The notes under the pieces: generated by a model
The model's input: the letters and a program-made list of their open reading frames with translations, nothing else
Told to the model about the DNA's origin: nothing
Database searches by the model: none
Assembly: GCA_001534745.1 (NCBI GenBank)
Contig: CP013997.1
Span: forward strand, 1,178,001-1,242,000
Source: Pseudomonas monteilii
GTDB lineage: Bacteria; Pseudomonadota; Gammaproteobacteria; Pseudomonadales; Pseudomonadaceae
Direction: 5' to 3'
DNA length: 64,000 bases
Shown here: positions 1-9,420 of the stretch, piece by piece
Numbering within the stretch: position 1 is the stretch's first letter
Layout: each line of letters begins with the position of its first letter
Translations under genes and position numbers: made by a program

Positions 1-1
1 A

Positions 2-622
2 CTGTTCATGCAGTTGCAGCAAATGCAGGACCAGATTTCAAGGCAACAGGGCATCATCGAAGAGCTGCAAAACGATGTGGCGCGCATGAAACAGGAAGGC
101 CTGGAACGTTACCAGGACCTGGATCGTCGCCTCAGCAGCGCTCCGGCCCCCACCGTACCATCCGAGAATTCCGCCAGCGGCGCTGCTGCTGGCACCCCTG
201 CGTCGAATGCGGCAGCGCCTGCCGCTGCCAGCGCCGAGCCCGGTGATCCGGCCAAGGAAAAGCTGTACTACGACGCTGCCTTCGACCTGATCAAGGCCAA
301 GGATTTCGAAAAGGCCAGCCAGGCGTTCAATGCGTTCCTGCGCAAGTACCCCAATAGCCAGTACGCCGGCAATGCCCAGTACTGGTTGGGTGAAGTGAAC
401 CTGGCCAAGGGCGATCTGCCCAGCGCCAGCCAGGCTTTCGCCAAGGTCAGCCAAGCCTATCCCAAGCACAGCAAGGTGCCGGATTCGCTGTACAAGCTGG
501 CTGACGTAGAGCGTCGCATGGGGCATACCGACAAGGTCAAGGGCATCCTCCAGCAGGTGATCAGCCAGTACCCCGGTACGTCGGCCGCCCAGCTCGCCCA
601 GCGCGACCTGCAAAAGCTCTGA
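2..622 (+). CDS. cpoB: Cell division coordinator CpoB (YbgF), 5'-truncated by window edge
   Basis: Periplasmic TPR protein of the Tol-Pal system that coordinates outer-membrane constriction with peptidoglycan synthesis in the cell-division machinery. The reading frame is already open at base 2, so the signal peptide and true start lie left of the window; the ATG at 8 is probably internal. The visible part begins with a Gln/Glu-rich coiled coil (trimerisation region), passes through an Ala/Pro/Ser-rich linker, and ends in TPR repeats starting near KLYYDAAFDLIKAKDFEKA. Family order and length agree with CpoB. In pseudomonads it follows pal, which would lie just upstream. A strong hairpin terminator follows the stop. 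Confidence 0.93.
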   Translation: MFMQLQQMQDQISRQQGIIEELQNDVARMKQEGLERYQDLDRRLSSAPAPTVPSENSASGAAAGTPASNAAAPAAASAEPGDPAKEKLYYDAAFDLIKAKDFEKASQAFNAFLRKYPNSQYAGNAQYWLGEVNLAKGDLPSASQAFAKVSQAYPKHSKVPDSLYKLADVERRMGHTDKVKGILQQVISQYPGTSAAQLAQRDLQKL

Positions 623-640
623 TCCACGCCGTTCGTGAGA

Positions 641-666
641 AACCCGCGCCCGTCGCGGGTTTTTCC
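641..666 (+). terminator. Intrinsic terminator after cpoB
   Basis: A GC-rich hairpin (ACCCGCG, short loop, CGCGGGT) is followed at once by TTTTTCC. It lies about 20 bases after the cpoB stop and would end the tol-pal-cpoB transcript before queE. Confidence 0.8.
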
Positions 667-772
667 GTTAGAATTCCCACCCTTTTTTTCACCTACGCTG
701 TCGCGGATAACGCTCTGTCGAGTTCGCGTCAGTGCCTGACGGAGGCGGTCAGCCTGTTCAGCTGGCCAGCCC

Positions 773-1429
773 ATGGCGATCATGCAAGACACATTACGCA
801 TCACCGAAGTGTTCTATTCACTCCAGGGTGAAACCAGAACGGCTGGCCTGCCGACCGTTTTCGTCCGCCTGACCGGCTGCCCGCTGCGCTGCCAGTACTG
901 CGACAGCGCCTACGCCTTCACCGGCGGCACGCAGCGCACCCTCGATGACCTCCTCGAGCAGGTCGCCGGCTTCCGCCCGCGCTACGTCTGCGTCACCGGT
1001 GGCGAGCCCCTGGCCCAGCCCAATGCGTTGCCGCTGATGCAGCGCCTGTGCGACGCCGGCTTTGAGGTGTCGCTGGAAACCAGCGGTGCGCTGGACATCT
1101 CGGTGGTGGACCCGCGCGTCAGCCGCGTCGTCGACCTGAAGACGCCCGGCTCGCTGGAAGCCCATCGCAACCGCTACGAGAACATCGAGCACCTGACCCG
1201 CAACGACCAGGTCAAGTTCGTCATCTGCTCGCGCGAGGACTACGACTGGGCCGTGTCTCGGCTGATCCAGCACGATCTGGCGCAACGCGCTGGCGAGGTG
1301 CTGTTCTCGCCCAGCCATGGCCAGGTCAGCGCTACCGACCTGGCGGACTGGATCGTCGCCGATAACCTTCCGGTTCGCTTCCAGTTGCAGCTGCACAAGC
1401 TGCTGTGGAACGACGAGCCTGGCCGCTGA
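773..1429 (+). CDS. queE: 7-carboxy-7-deazaguanine synthase QueE
   Basis: Radical SAM enzyme that converts 6-carboxytetrahydropterin to 7-carboxy-7-deazaguanine in preQ0/queuosine synthesis in the cytoplasm. The N-terminus carries the substrate-side signature FYSLQGE and the iron-sulfur cysteines in a C-x3-C-x2-C pattern (C36, C40, C43), followed by TGGEP, a typical SAM-binding element. The total of 218 residues fits the short QueE family. Two in-frame ATGs exist, 773 and 782 (MQDTLRI); homologues often begin at the second, so the start is uncertain by three codons. queC follows after 16 bases, so the two are probably co-transcribed. Confidence 0.95.
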   Translation: MAIMQDTLRITEVFYSLQGETRTAGLPTVFVRLTGCPLRCQYCDSAYAFTGGTQRTLDDLLEQVAGFRPRYVCVTGGEPLAQPNALPLMQRLCDAGFEVSLETSGALDISVVDPRVSRVVDLKTPGSLEAHRNRYENIEHLTRNDQVKFVICSREDYDWAVSRLIQHDLAQRAGEVLFSPSHGQVSATDLADWIVADNLPVRFQLQLHKLLWNDEPGR

Positions 1430-1445
1430 CCCAAGAGGACATCCC

Positions 1446-2120
1446 ATGACAGAAAAACGCGCAGTCATCCTGCTGTCCGGCGGGCTCGATTCGGCGACCG
1501 TGGTGGCCATGGCCCAGGCCCAGGGGTACCGCTGCTACACCATGAGTTTCGACTACGGCCAGCGCCATCGCGCCGAGCTGCAGGCCGCTGCCCGGGTCGC
1601 ACGTGACCTGGGTGTCGTCGAGCACAAGGTCATCGGCCTGAACCTCGACGGCATCGGTGGCTCTGCCTTGACCGACAGCACCATCGATGTGCCGGAAACA
1701 CCCGGAGAAGGCATCCCGGTCACCTACGTGCCGGCGCGCAACACCGTCTTCCTGTCACTGGCGCTCGGCTGGGCCGAGGTGCTCGAGGCGCGGGACATCT
1801 TCATCGGCGTCAACGCCGTGGACTACTCCGGGTACCCCGACTGTCGGCCCGAGTTCGTCGAAGCCTTCGAGCGCCTGGCCAACCTGGCGACCAAGGCCGG
1901 GGTGGAAGGGCAGGGCTTCCGCATCCAGGCGCCGTTGCAGAACATGAGCAAGGCGCAGATCGTCCAGGCGGGGCTGGCGCGCGGTGTCGACTACAGCCTG
2001 ACCGTGTCCTGCTACCAGGCCGATGCCGATGGGCGTGCCTGTGGCAAGTGCGACAGCTGCCGTCTGCGGGCGGACGGCTTCAGAAACGCCGGCGTCGCCG
2101 ACCCGACCCGTTATTTCTGA
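1446..2120 (+). CDS. queC: 7-cyano-7-deazaguanine synthase QueC
   Basis: ATP-dependent ligase that converts 7-carboxy-7-deazaguanine to preQ0 for queuosine in tRNA. The protein has 224 residues with the PP-loop SGGLDS at 11-16 and a C-terminal zinc site of four cysteines (C189, C199, C202, C205), matching the spacing in characterised QueC. The frame is open further upstream into queE, but the ATG at 1446 follows an AAGAGGA ribosome site and gives the family N-terminus [13 protein letters not shown]. It is the second gene of a queE-queC pair and is followed closely by the promoter of tRNA-Lys. Confidence 0.97.
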   Translation: MTEKRAVILLSGGLDSATVVAMAQAQGYRCYTMSFDYGQRHRAELQAAARVARDLGVVEHKVIGLNLDGIGGSALTDSTIDVPETPGEGIPVTYVPARNTVFLSLALGWAEVLEARDIFIGVNAVDYSGYPDCRPEFVEAFERLANLATKAGVEGQGFRIQAPLQNMSKAQIVQAGLARGVDYSLTVSCYQADADGRACGKCDSCRLRADGFRNAGVADPTRYF

Positions 2121-2139
2121 AAAAATGTGCGCAGGGGTG

Positions 2140-2167
2140 TTGATTTCCCGTTAGAAATCAGTATTAT
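2140..2167 (+). promoter_or_regulatory. Sigma-70 promoter of tRNA-Lys
   Basis: TTGATT at 2140-2145 and TATTAT at 2162-2167 are separated by 16 bases, with a GC-rich discriminator before the tRNA at 2182. This is the usual layout of a strong stable-RNA promoter. Confidence 0.7.
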
Positions 2168-2181
2168 ACGCGCCATCCAAC

Positions 2182-2257
2182 GGGTCGTTAGCTCAGTTGG
2201 TAGAGCAGTTGGCTTTTAACCAATTGGTCGTAGGTTCGAATCCTACACGACCCACCA
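2182..2257 (+). tRNA. tRNA-Lys (anticodon UUU)
   Basis: A 76-base cloverleaf: acceptor GGGTCGT pairs with ACGACCC, the D-arm is GCTCAGTTGGTAGAGC, the anticodon loop is CTTTTAA with anticodon TTT, and the T-arm contains GGTTCGAATCC. The CCA end is encoded. The sequence is almost the same as E. coli tRNA-Lys(UUU). Confidence 0.98.
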
Positions 2258-2268
2258 TATGCAGCACG

Positions 2269-2305
2269 AAAAAGCCCGCGTCCAGTCTTGGACGCGGGCT
2301 TTTTC
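2269..2305 (+). terminator. Intrinsic terminator after tRNA-Lys
   Basis: AAAGCCCGCGTCC and GGACGCGGGCTTT form a long stem around a short loop and end in TTTTTCC. It is nearly symmetric (A-run before, T-run after), so it could also stop leftward transcription from the heme oxygenase gene. Confidence 0.85.
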
Positions 2306-2383
2306 CGTTTAGCGCCTTTACCTTGCTCGGCGCCGTCCGCACCGTCCGGCGCCTCACCGCCAAGGCGACACACGGTTCAGGGT

Positions 2384-2986
2384 TCAGGCCGTGGCGGCCT
2401 CCAGCTCGAACACCTCACGCACATGCCGACGGTAACTGTCGAAGGCCGCGATGGCGCCTTCGATGGCGTGCGCCTCCTGGGCGTCGTTCAAGTCCAGTCC
2501 ATCCAGGGCGGCGACGAACTCACGCCAGTGCAGGGCGCGCCCGTCCGGGTGAGGGGCCAGGTGCCGGGCACCCCGCTCGGCGTCCAGGCCCAGCCGTTGC
2601 GTCTGCTTGAACAGGAACGCCGCGCCCAGGTTGGAGCCTTCGCTGCAGTACAGCCAGCCCAGCGCCTGGGCGACGGTGGCATCTACCGGCTCGGGCGCTG
2701 GCGGTACCGTCACACCCAGGTCGCGAAGGTCCTGCTGCACGGCGTCGAAGCGCGAGAGCAGGGCCAGGCCAGGCAAGCGACGGTTGAGGGAAGGGTCGCT
2801 GTACAACGCCTGCAGACTGCCGTGAAAACGGTGTTGCACGGTCAGGAAGCGCACGTAGCGCTCGCGATCGTCGAATGGCCGTACCGACATCACCAACTGG
2901 TCGACGGTGTCATGCTCGCTGCTGCTGGCCGCCTTGAGGCGCTTGCAGCGTCCTGGGGCCGACGGGGAGGGCGCGGGTGCGTTCAT
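2384..2986 (-). CDS. Biliverdin-producing heme oxygenase (PigA/HemO-like)
   Basis: Cytoplasmic enzyme that opens heme to biliverdin, releasing iron and CO. The 200-residue protein resembles Pseudomonas PigA/HemO: a His near the N-terminus (H25 in SSEHDT) in the position of the axial heme ligand, a strongly conserved GWLYCSEGSNLGAAFLFK segment in the distal helix region, and a late GLDLND element. No heme receptor, sigma factor or bacteriophytochrome gene lies next to it, so its job could be iron recovery or supply of biliverdin chromophore; the sequence does not decide this. It is transcribed alone, towards the tRNA-Lys terminator. I saw no convincing Fur box upstream. Confidence 0.85.
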   Translation of the reverse strand: MNAPAPSPSAPGRCKRLKAASSSEHDTVDQLVMSVRPFDDRERYVRFLTVQHRFHGSLQALYSDPSLNRRLPGLALLSRFDAVQQDLRDLGVTVPPAPEPVDATVAQALGWLYCSEGSNLGAAFLFKQTQRLGLDAERGARHLAPHPDGRALHWREFVAALDGLDLNDAQEAHAIEGAIAAFDSYRRHVREVFELEAATA

Positions 2987-3159
2987 GAAAAGCCTGTCGT
3001 CTCGAAGTAGAGCGTCATGATGCAGCTAGGCCCGTGCCGACACAATACTGCCCTGGCCCAACCGCCGATTGGCAGGGCAGCGCAAGGTGGTATCCTTGGG
3101 CACCCTCGTGCGCGGCGCAGGTGTCGCGCGTTCCCCAAGGACAGCAATCGGTTCATTTC

Positions 3160-4662
3160 ATGAAGAAATCTGTAGGTATTCTTTCCGGCCTGGTCGTCGC
3201 CATCGCCGTGGCCACCACAGCCGGTGCCTGGTACACCGGCGAGCGGCTTCCTGCCGAACTCCAGCGCGCGGTGGAGCAGGGCAATCACGAACTGAGCAAG
3301 GCCGTGGTCGGTACCGGTGGGAGCGTGACGCTCGAGCTGGCCTCCCTGGAGCGGCACTGGTTCAGCAGCGTCGCCCACTACCGCCTGATCGCACGCAACG
3401 TGAACCTGGGCGCCGAGCCCCTGAACCTGGATGTCGGCATCGTCGATCACATCGAGCACGGCCCCTTCCCCTGGTCGCGGGTCAAGCGCTTGCAGCTGCT
3501 GCCGGTCATGGCCGCCAGCAACAGTGAGCTGGAGCGCTCCGAGCAGACGCAGCCCTGGTTCGACGCCGCTGGCGGCAAGAGCCCCCTGAAGGCCCATACC
3601 GCCCTGGGTTATGGCGGCGGCGTGAACACCGAGCTGGAGGCGTTGCCGGTCAAGTTCACCGCCGATGACGGCAGCGCCGTGGACTTCTCGGGCCTGAAGC
3701 TGTCGGTCGAGGGCGACCGCGAAGGCAGCAAGGCCAAGATCCATGCCGATGCCCAGCAGTTGCAGATGACCCTGGTCGTGCCCGAGCAGTTGCCGGTGAA
3801 ATTCCAGCTCGACGGCATGAAGCTCGGTGGCGAGCTGGAGCGCAAGAACAAGGCCGACTTCTTCTTCGGCCACATCGACATGAGCGTGGACGAAATGCGC
3901 ATGGTCTTCGGGCCTGAGCAGAAGACGCTGCTGTTCAAGGGCGTCGAGCAGAACAACGTCTACACCGCCGAGGGTGAAGAGCACCTGGGCGGCAGCGTGG
4001 AATACAAGACCAGCGAGATCAGCTACGACGGTCGCGCGCTGGGCAGTGCGGCCATGGTCATGAGCTTCAAGTCGCTGGACGTGCCGGCGCTGCAGTCGCT
4101 GAGCGAGTGGTACCAGCAGTTCCTGCCCGAGATGCAGCAGGCCGCGGCCGAAGGGCGCCAGTTCGTCCCGACCCTGTCGCCCGAGGACAAGCCCAAGGTC
4201 CATGCCGACCTGCACAAGGCCTTGTCGGCCAAGCCGCAGATCGCCCTGGAGCAGTTGTCGTTCAAGACCGCCCGAGGCGAAAGCCGCCTGGTGCTCAAGA
4301 CCCAGCTGAGCGACCCGGCCTCCTTCGATGTGCCCAACGATCAACTGGCCCGCGAGATCGTCAGCACCGTGCACGGCAAGCTGGTGCTGTCCAAGCCGAT
4401 GATCGCCGACCTGGTGGCCTTCCAGGGCCTGCTCGAAGGTCAGGCCGATCCGCAGTCCATCGCCATGCAGTCCAACCAGGCCGGTGAGATGGTCGGTGTC
4501 ATGGCCGTGCAGAGTGGCCTGGCGACGGCGCAGGGCGATGACGTGCTGGCCAGCTTCGACTACGCCGATGGCGCGGTCGAGTTCAACGGCCAGAAGATGA
4601 CCGTCGAGCAGTTCGCCGCCTTCCTGCAAGCCCGTCTGGGCATGCTCGCACCGCGCGGCTAA
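3160..4662 (+). CDS. YdgA family protein (DUF945)
   Basis: Protein of 500 residues of the YdgA/DUF945 family, whose biochemical role is not established. The N-terminus [27 protein letters not shown] is an uncleaved signal anchor or signal peptide, so the body is expected in the periplasm. The rest is rich in beta-strand-like alternation and charged residues and has no catalytic motif that I recognise. The ORF is open upstream, but the ATG at 3160 gives the hydrophobic start and follows CAAGGACAGC. A hairpin terminator follows, separating it from nadA. Confidence 0.85.
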   Translation: MKKSVGILSGLVVAIAVATTAGAWYTGERLPAELQRAVEQGNHELSKAVVGTGGSVTLELASLERHWFSSVAHYRLIARNVNLGAEPLNLDVGIVDHIEHGPFPWSRVKRLQLLPVMAASNSELERSEQTQPWFDAAGGKSPLKAHTALGYGGGVNTELEALPVKFTADDGSAVDFSGLKLSVEGDREGSKAKIHADAQQLQMTLVVPEQLPVKFQLDGMKLGGELERKNKADFFFGHIDMSVDEMRMVFGPEQKTLLFKGVEQNNVYTAEGEEHLGGSVEYKTSEISYDGRALGSAAMVMSFKSLDVPALQSLSEWYQQFLPEMQQAAAEGRQFVPTLSPEDKPKVHADLHKALSAKPQIALEQLSFKTARGESRLVLKTQLSDPASFDVPNDQLAREIVSTVHGKLVLSKPMIADLVAFQGLLEGQADPQSIAMQSNQAGEMVGVMAVQSGLATAQGDDVLASFDYADGAVEFNGQKMTVEQFAAFLQARLGMLAPRG

Positions 4663-4675
4663 GGCACGCGTCGGT

Positions 4676-4707
4676 CCCCCCAGGTGACGCCCGTCATCTG
4701 GGGGTTT
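4676..4707 (+). terminator. Hairpin terminator after the YdgA-family gene
   Basis: CCCCCAGGTGAC and GTCATCTGGGGG form a 12-bp stem with one wobble pair, followed by TTT. The T-run is short, so efficiency is uncertain. Confidence 0.6.
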
Positions 4708-4889
4708 CCCTGCAAAAAAACGCTTTTGCCCGACTGCGATTGGCTGTAGCCTTCGGCGGCCATAATAACCCGTGCCCGCAGAGGGGCCGTGAAGGTCGCC
4801 GTGAGACCGTCCAGCCCTGCCAGCCGATCTGCCAGGGCCCGGCAGTACACTCGATTGACGCGCGTGCATGCGCTCAGGGTCCCGCGATC

Positions 4890-5948
4890 ATGACTCAGAT
4901 TTCCGAACGCCTGTTGGTTCAAGCCCACCTCGACGCCAAGCAGCCCGTCCCGCTCACGCCCGAGCAGGAAGCCGACTACCGCCAGGCCATCGCCGCTGAA
5001 CTCAAGGCACGGGACGCCGTGCTGGTGGCGCATTTCTACTGCGACCCGGTGATCCAGGCCTTGGCCGAAGAGACCGGCGGCTGCGTGTCCGACTCGCTGG
5101 AAATGGCCCGCTTCGGCAACCAGCACGCCGCCAGCACCGTGGTGGTGGCCGGCGTTCGCTTCATGGGCGAGACGGCGAAGATCCTCAATCCGGAAAAGCG
5201 CGTGCTGATGCCGACCCTGGAGGCGACCTGCTCGCTCGACCTGGGGTGCCCGGTGGGCGACTTTTCGGCCTTCTGCGACCAGCACCCCGAGCGCACCGTG
5301 GTGGTGTACGCCAACACCTCGGCGGCGGTGAAAGCCCGCGCCGACTGGGTGGTGACGTCCAGTTGCGCCCTGGAGATCGTCGAAAGCCTGATGGACAACG
5401 GCGAGACCATTCTCTGGGGGCCGGATCAGCACCTGGGGCGCTACATCCAGAAGCAGACCGGGGCCGACATGCTGATGTGGGATGGTGCCTGCATCGTGCA
5501 CGAGGAATTCAAGTCGCGGCAGTTGGCCGACATGAAAGCGTTGTACCCCGACGCCGCGATCCTGGTGCACCCGGAGTCGCCCGAGTCGGTGATCGACCTG
5601 GCCGATGCCGTAGGTTCCACCAGCCAGCTGATCGCCGCCGCGCAGACCTTGCCTCACCGTACGTTCATCGTCGCCACCGACCGAGGCATCTTCTACAAGA
5701 TGCAGCAGCTGTGTCCGGACAAGGTGTTCATCGAGGCGCCTACCGCCGGGAACGGCGCGGCCTGCCGCAGCTGCGCGCATTGCCCGTGGATGGCGATGAA
5801 CACCCTGGAGCGGACGCTGGAGTGCCTGCGCCAGGGCAGCAATGAGATCACCGTCGACCCGGCCCTGGTGCCTCGGGCGATCAAGCCGCTCAAGCGCATG
5901 CTGGACTTCACCCAGGCGGCGCGCATGCGCGTGGCGGGGAATGCCTGA
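4890..5948 (+). CDS. nadA: Quinolinate synthase A
   Basis: Condenses iminoaspartate (from NadB) with dihydroxyacetone phosphate to quinolinate, the first committed intermediate of de novo NAD synthesis. The 352-residue protein has the pseudo-three-fold architecture of NadA and cysteines for its 4Fe-4S cluster in [10 protein letters not shown] (C114), TSSCALEI and [10 protein letters not shown]. The start at 4890 gives [14 protein letters not shown], as in other Pseudomonas NadA proteins; an open frame further upstream has no family similarity. The partner nadB is not in this window. Confidence 0.97.
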   Translation: MTQISERLLVQAHLDAKQPVPLTPEQEADYRQAIAAELKARDAVLVAHFYCDPVIQALAEETGGCVSDSLEMARFGNQHAASTVVVAGVRFMGETAKILNPEKRVLMPTLEATCSLDLGCPVGDFSAFCDQHPERTVVVYANTSAAVKARADWVVTSSCALEIVESLMDNGETILWGPDQHLGRYIQKQTGADMLMWDGACIVHEEFKSRQLADMKALYPDAAILVHPESPESVIDLADAVGSTSQLIAAAQTLPHRTFIVATDRGIFYKMQQLCPDKVFIEAPTAGNGAACRSCAHCPWMAMNTLERTLECLRQGSNEITVDPALVPRAIKPLKRMLDFTQAARMRVAGNA

Positions 5949-6020
5949 GGTGGCGTGAGCTTTCGGCTCGTCGAATAGACAGTGAGGGCGTGATGTATTC
6001 AGGGCGCTGATGCCACGGCC

Positions 6021-7454
6021 TCAGCGCATCATGTCCTTGACCATCCGCTCCTGCTCCAGCATCTCGCGCTGGCGCGCATCGATCCGCGACGCCAGCTGGA
6101 AGTTGTCGCCCGCCCGGCGCTTGGCGAAGTCGAGCTGCTGGATCGCCTGGTCGAAGTCCCCCACCAGCGCGAAGTATTCGGCCCGGGCCTGGTGCAGCCC
6201 GATGGTGTTGCCCGACAGGCCTCGCACTTCCGCCATGTCGTACCAGACATCCGGGTCGTCCGACCGGCTCTTGAGCAGGTCCTCGAGCACCTTTTCCGCC
6301 TCGGCCGGGCGCTTGAGCTTGACCAGCAGGTCGGCGCGCGCCTGCTTGAGCGGGTAGTTGCCAGGATAGGAGGTGCGCAGCCGCTCGATGCGCTGCTCGG
6401 CCTCGTCCAGGCGGTTGTTGGTGATCTCCAGCTCGATCTGCGCCAGGTTGTAGGTGATGTCGTCAGGCGCCTTGGCCAGTAGCGGCTTGAGGCTGGCACG
6501 GGCCTCGTTCAACTGCCCGCCCTGGATCTGCGCCAGGGCCAGGCCGTAACGCGCGGCGTCCAGGTTGGGGTTCTCGTCGAGCTGGGCGCGGAAACGTTTG
6601 GCCGCCAACCCTGGGGTGCCTTCATAGGTGAGCGCCACGCGGGCGCGGATCAGCTGGTAGCGCAGGCTGTCCTCGACGCCGCCTTTGGGAGCCTGTTCGG
6701 CGCGGTTGCGGGTATCGGCGATCCGCGATTCGGTGACCGGGTGGGTCAGCAGGAATTCCGGCGGCTTGCCATCGAAGCGGTACTGGCGCATGAGTCGCTC
6801 GAACATGGTCGGCATGTTGCGTGGATCGTAACCGGCCTTTTCCAGGTTCTGGATGCCGATGCGGTCGGCTTCCTGTTCGTTCTGCCGCGAGAAGCGTCGT
6901 TGCTCCTGGATCGCGGCGGCCTGGGTACCGGCGATGGTGGCGATCCCGGCATCGCCACCCCCGGCGGCGGCCAGCACGATCCCCGCGAGCAGGGCGGCCA
7001 TCATCGGCATCTGCATGCGCTGCTGGGCTTCGACGCCGCGGGCGAAGTGGCGCTGCGACAAGTGCGCCAGTTCGTGGGCCAGCACCGACGCGTATTCGCC
7101 CTCGGTCTGGGCGTTGAGGAACAGCCCGCCGTTGACCCCGACGATGCCGCCCGGTGCGGCGAAGGCGTTGAGTTCGCGGCTGTCGATCAGGATGAATTCC
7201 AGGCGCCGGTCCTGCAGCTGGCTGGTCTCGGCCAGGCGATAGACGCTGGTCTCCACATAGTCCTTGAGCTGCGGGTCGCTGAGCTGGCGTACCTGGCTGC
7301 GCAGCAGGCTGAGCCAGGCGCGGCCCAGCTGGTGCTCCTGCTGCGGCGAGACGATCGCGGAGCTGGCATCCCCCAGTGACGGCAGGTCGTCGGCATGCCC
7401 CGGCAGGGCCATCAGCAAGGCCAGCGTCAGCAGGGCGGGGCGCAGTGGATTCAT
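6021..7454 (-). CDS. bepA: Periplasmic M48 metalloprotease with TPR repeats, BepA-like
   Basis: Outer-membrane quality-control protease/chaperone that assists LptD maturation and degrades stalled beta-barrel proteins. The 477-residue protein has a cleavable signal peptide (MNPLRPALLTLALLMALPGHA), the zinc motif HELAH at 127-131, a downstream NEQEADRIG supplying the third ligand, and a C-terminal TPR domain (RARADLLVKLKRPAEAEKV-like repeats from about residue 270). It is transcribed alone and divergently from tusA, with only about 120 bases between them, the same pairing seen in other pseudomonads. Confidence 0.93.
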   Translation of the reverse strand: MNPLRPALLTLALLMALPGHADDLPSLGDASSAIVSPQQEHQLGRAWLSLLRSQVRQLSDPQLKDYVETSVYRLAETSQLQDRRLEFILIDSRELNAFAAPGGIVGVNGGLFLNAQTEGEYASVLAHELAHLSQRHFARGVEAQQRMQMPMMAALLAGIVLAAAGGGDAGIATIAGTQAAAIQEQRRFSRQNEQEADRIGIQNLEKAGYDPRNMPTMFERLMRQYRFDGKPPEFLLTHPVTESRIADTRNRAEQAPKGGVEDSLRYQLIRARVALTYEGTPGLAAKRFRAQLDENPNLDAARYGLALAQIQGGQLNEARASLKPLLAKAPDDITYNLAQIELEITNNRLDEAEQRIERLRTSYPGNYPLKQARADLLVKLKRPAEAEKVLEDLLKSRSDDPDVWYDMAEVRGLSGNTIGLHQARAEYFALVGDFDQAIQQLDFAKRRAGDNFQLASRIDARQREMLEQERMVKDMMR

Positions 7455-7578
7455 GCAACGAGCTCGCGTCGGTCAAAGACGCCTACTGTAGCCCGCTCGC
7501 ACGGCAACGACCAGTGGCGGTATCCTAGGCGGCCCTGGCGCGAGCGTCAGGGCCAATCGTTCGCCCTGGAGACCGACC

Positions 7579-7818
7579 ATGTCCGACCCTTTGACCTGCG
7601 CTGCCGAACTCGACGCGCGCGGCCTCAATTGCCCGCTGCCCTTGCTCAAGGCCAAGATGGCGCTCAATGGCCTGGAGAGTGGTGCCGTGCTCAAGGTGGT
7701 GGTCACCGACGCCGGGTCACAGCGCGACTTCCGCACTTTCGCGCAGCTCTCCGGGCATGCCCTGCTGCAGGAGACGGCCGAGGCCGGCGAGTTCACCTAC
7801 TGGCTGCGCAAGGCGTGA
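7579..7818 (+). CDS. tusA: Sulfurtransferase TusA
   Basis: Small cytoplasmic sulfur carrier (79 residues) that accepts persulfide from IscS and passes it on for 2-thiolation of tRNA wobble uridine. It has the family hallmark CPxP at C18 (LNCPLP) and the usual two-layer fold length. The gene lies 20 bases before a PerM-type membrane protein and is probably co-transcribed with it. Confidence 0.95.
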   Translation: MSDPLTCAAELDARGLNCPLPLLKAKMALNGLESGAVLKVVVTDAGSQRDFRTFAQLSGHALLQETAEAGEFTYWLRKA

Positions 7819-7838
7819 GCCGACTTCAAGGAACCCCG

Positions 7839-8909
7839 ATGTTCAACGTGTTTCGCACCTGGATCCAGCGCTACTTCTCCGACGAAGAGGCCGTGGTGCT
7901 GGCCGTCCTGCTGTTGCTGGGTTTCACCGCCGTCCTGACCTTGGGTGGCATGCTCGCGCCTGTCCTGGCCGGCATGGTGCTGGCCTTTCTCATGCAGGGG
8001 CTGGTCAACGCGCTGGAGCGCCTGAAGGTGCCGACGGGCGTGGCGGTGGGGTTGGTGTTCACCCTGTTCATGGGTGCGCTGGCGGTGTTCCTGCTGGTGC
8101 TGGTGCCCTTGCTCTGGCACCAGTTGATCACCTTGTTCAACGAGTTGCCGGGCATGCTCGGCAAATGGCAGTCGCTGTTGCTGCTGCTGCCGGAGCGCTA
8201 CCCGCACCTGGTGTCCGACGAGCAGGTGCTGCGCGCCATCGAGTCGGTGCGCGGCGAGATCGGCAAGTTCGGCCAGTGGGCGCTGACCTTCTCGCTGTCG
8301 AGCCTGCCGTTGCTGGTCAACGCCATGATCTACCTGGTGCTGGTGCCGATCCTGGTGTTCTTCTTCCTCAAGGACCGCGAGCTGATCGCGCGTTGGGTTA
8401 GCGGCTACCTGCCGCGCGAGCGTGCGCTGCTCACCCGCGTGGGCGACGAGATGAACCGTCAGATCGCCAACTACATCCGCGGCAAGGGCATCGAGATCCT
8501 GATCTGCGGCATCGCCACCTACATCGCCTTCATCAGCCTGGGGCTCAACTACGCGGCGCTGCTGGCTCTGCTGGTCGGTCTGTCGGTGGTGGTGCCCTAC
8601 GTGGGCGCGGTGGTGGTGACCGTGCCGGTGACCCTGATCGCGTTGTTCCAGTGGGGATGGGAGGATCAGTTCATCTACCTGATGGCCGTATACGCGATCA
8701 TCCAGGCGCTGGACGGCAACGTGCTGGTGCCGCTGCTGTTCTCCGAGGCGGTGAGCCTGCACCCGGTGGCGATCATCTGCGCGGTGCTGCTGTTCGGCGG
8801 GATGTGGGGGTTCTGGGGGATCTTCTTCGCCATCCCGCTGGCGACGCTGTTCAAGGCCGTGCTCGACGCCTGGCCACGGCGCGAGCCAGAGGTGGCGCCG
8901 TTGCTCTGA
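7839..8909 (+). CDS. PerM/AI-2E family inner-membrane transporter
   Basis: A 356-residue polytopic membrane protein of the AI-2 exporter/PerM family (TqsA-like fold, seven to eight hydrophobic segments). Two pairs of helices lie near the N-terminus, a cytoplasmic amphipathic stretch follows (about residues 105-160), and a long hydrophobic C-terminal block has the family motif YVGAVV and a Gly-rich final helix pair (GGMWGFWGIFFAIPLA). The frame is open upstream through tusA; the ATG at 7839 with TTCAAGGAACCCC before it is the natural start. Substrate unknown; members have been proposed as permeases or Na+/H+ antiporters. Confidence 0.85.
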   Translation: MFNVFRTWIQRYFSDEEAVVLAVLLLLGFTAVLTLGGMLAPVLAGMVLAFLMQGLVNALERLKVPTGVAVGLVFTLFMGALAVFLLVLVPLLWHQLITLFNELPGMLGKWQSLLLLLPERYPHLVSDEQVLRAIESVRGEIGKFGQWALTFSLSSLPLLVNAMIYLVLVPILVFFFLKDRELIARWVSGYLPRERALLTRVGDEMNRQIANYIRGKGIEILICGIATYIAFISLGLNYAALLALLVGLSVVVPYVGAVVVTVPVTLIALFQWGWEDQFIYLMAVYAIIQALDGNVLVPLLFSEAVSLHPVAIICAVLLFGGMWGFWGIFFAIPLATLFKAVLDAWPRREPEVAPLL

Positions 8910-9420
8910 CGGCGTCCTGGCAGAGGGTAGGGGCCTTCGAAGGCCCTATCGCTGGCAAGCCAGCTCCCACAGTAGGGCGTCAGGCCGTCAGATCAGCCAG
9001 GCGGTCCAGGCTGTGGGTGCTGATTGATTTTACGGCCGCCTTGCGGCTCATCGCGGCCGGTCCGGCGCCCTGGCACCCGTAGCCACACCACAGTGTCGCA
9101 GGCTGTCGCGGTCACCTGTGAGAGATTCTATGGTTTTTGCCAAGTGCTAATGTGGGCCCTGGCGGACCCAATCGCGGTCGGTCCGGCGTCCCGGCAGGGG
9201 CCGCTCCTACACCCGTAGCCCCACCGCGGCTATGCAGGTCGCCGCGGTCCCTGTGGGAGCGGCCCCTGTGCCGCGATTGGGCCCGCAGGGCCCATAAGAT
9301 CAGCGCCTGCTCTGTATCAGGCGAACCTCCACCGATACCGCCTCACTGAACCGTATCCCTGACACGCAGCGCCCACACACCAAGCCCCTCTACCCCCGGC
9401 GCCTTATCACGCCACGGCGC
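8910..9420. repeat. REP-rich intergenic block
   Basis: No gene is apparent. A GGGCCTTCGAAGGCCC hairpin (8931-8945 region) is followed by a REP unit at 8942-8971 (CGCTGGCAAGCCAGCTCCCA). From about 9028 to 9295 there are tandem REP-like sequences with alternating AATCGCGG and GGGCCCGCAGGGCCC elements. Part of it (9114-9218) recurs at 34120-34214. The block sits between two converging genes, the usual position for such elements. Confidence 0.75.

Noticed and set aside
623..772. Possible preQ1 riboswitch before queE
   Set aside because: The gap contains the cpoB terminator and no H-type pseudoknot pattern with the preQ1 aptamer bases that I could identify.
2983..4869. A 628-codon minus-strand frame opposite the YdgA-family gene
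   Set aside because: The plus-strand frame has a signal anchor and family resemblance; this one has none and is explained by codon bias.
8910..9420. Regular repeats that might be a CRISPR array
   Set aside because: The repeats are imperfect, internally palindromic REPs with irregular spacing, and no cas gene is present.
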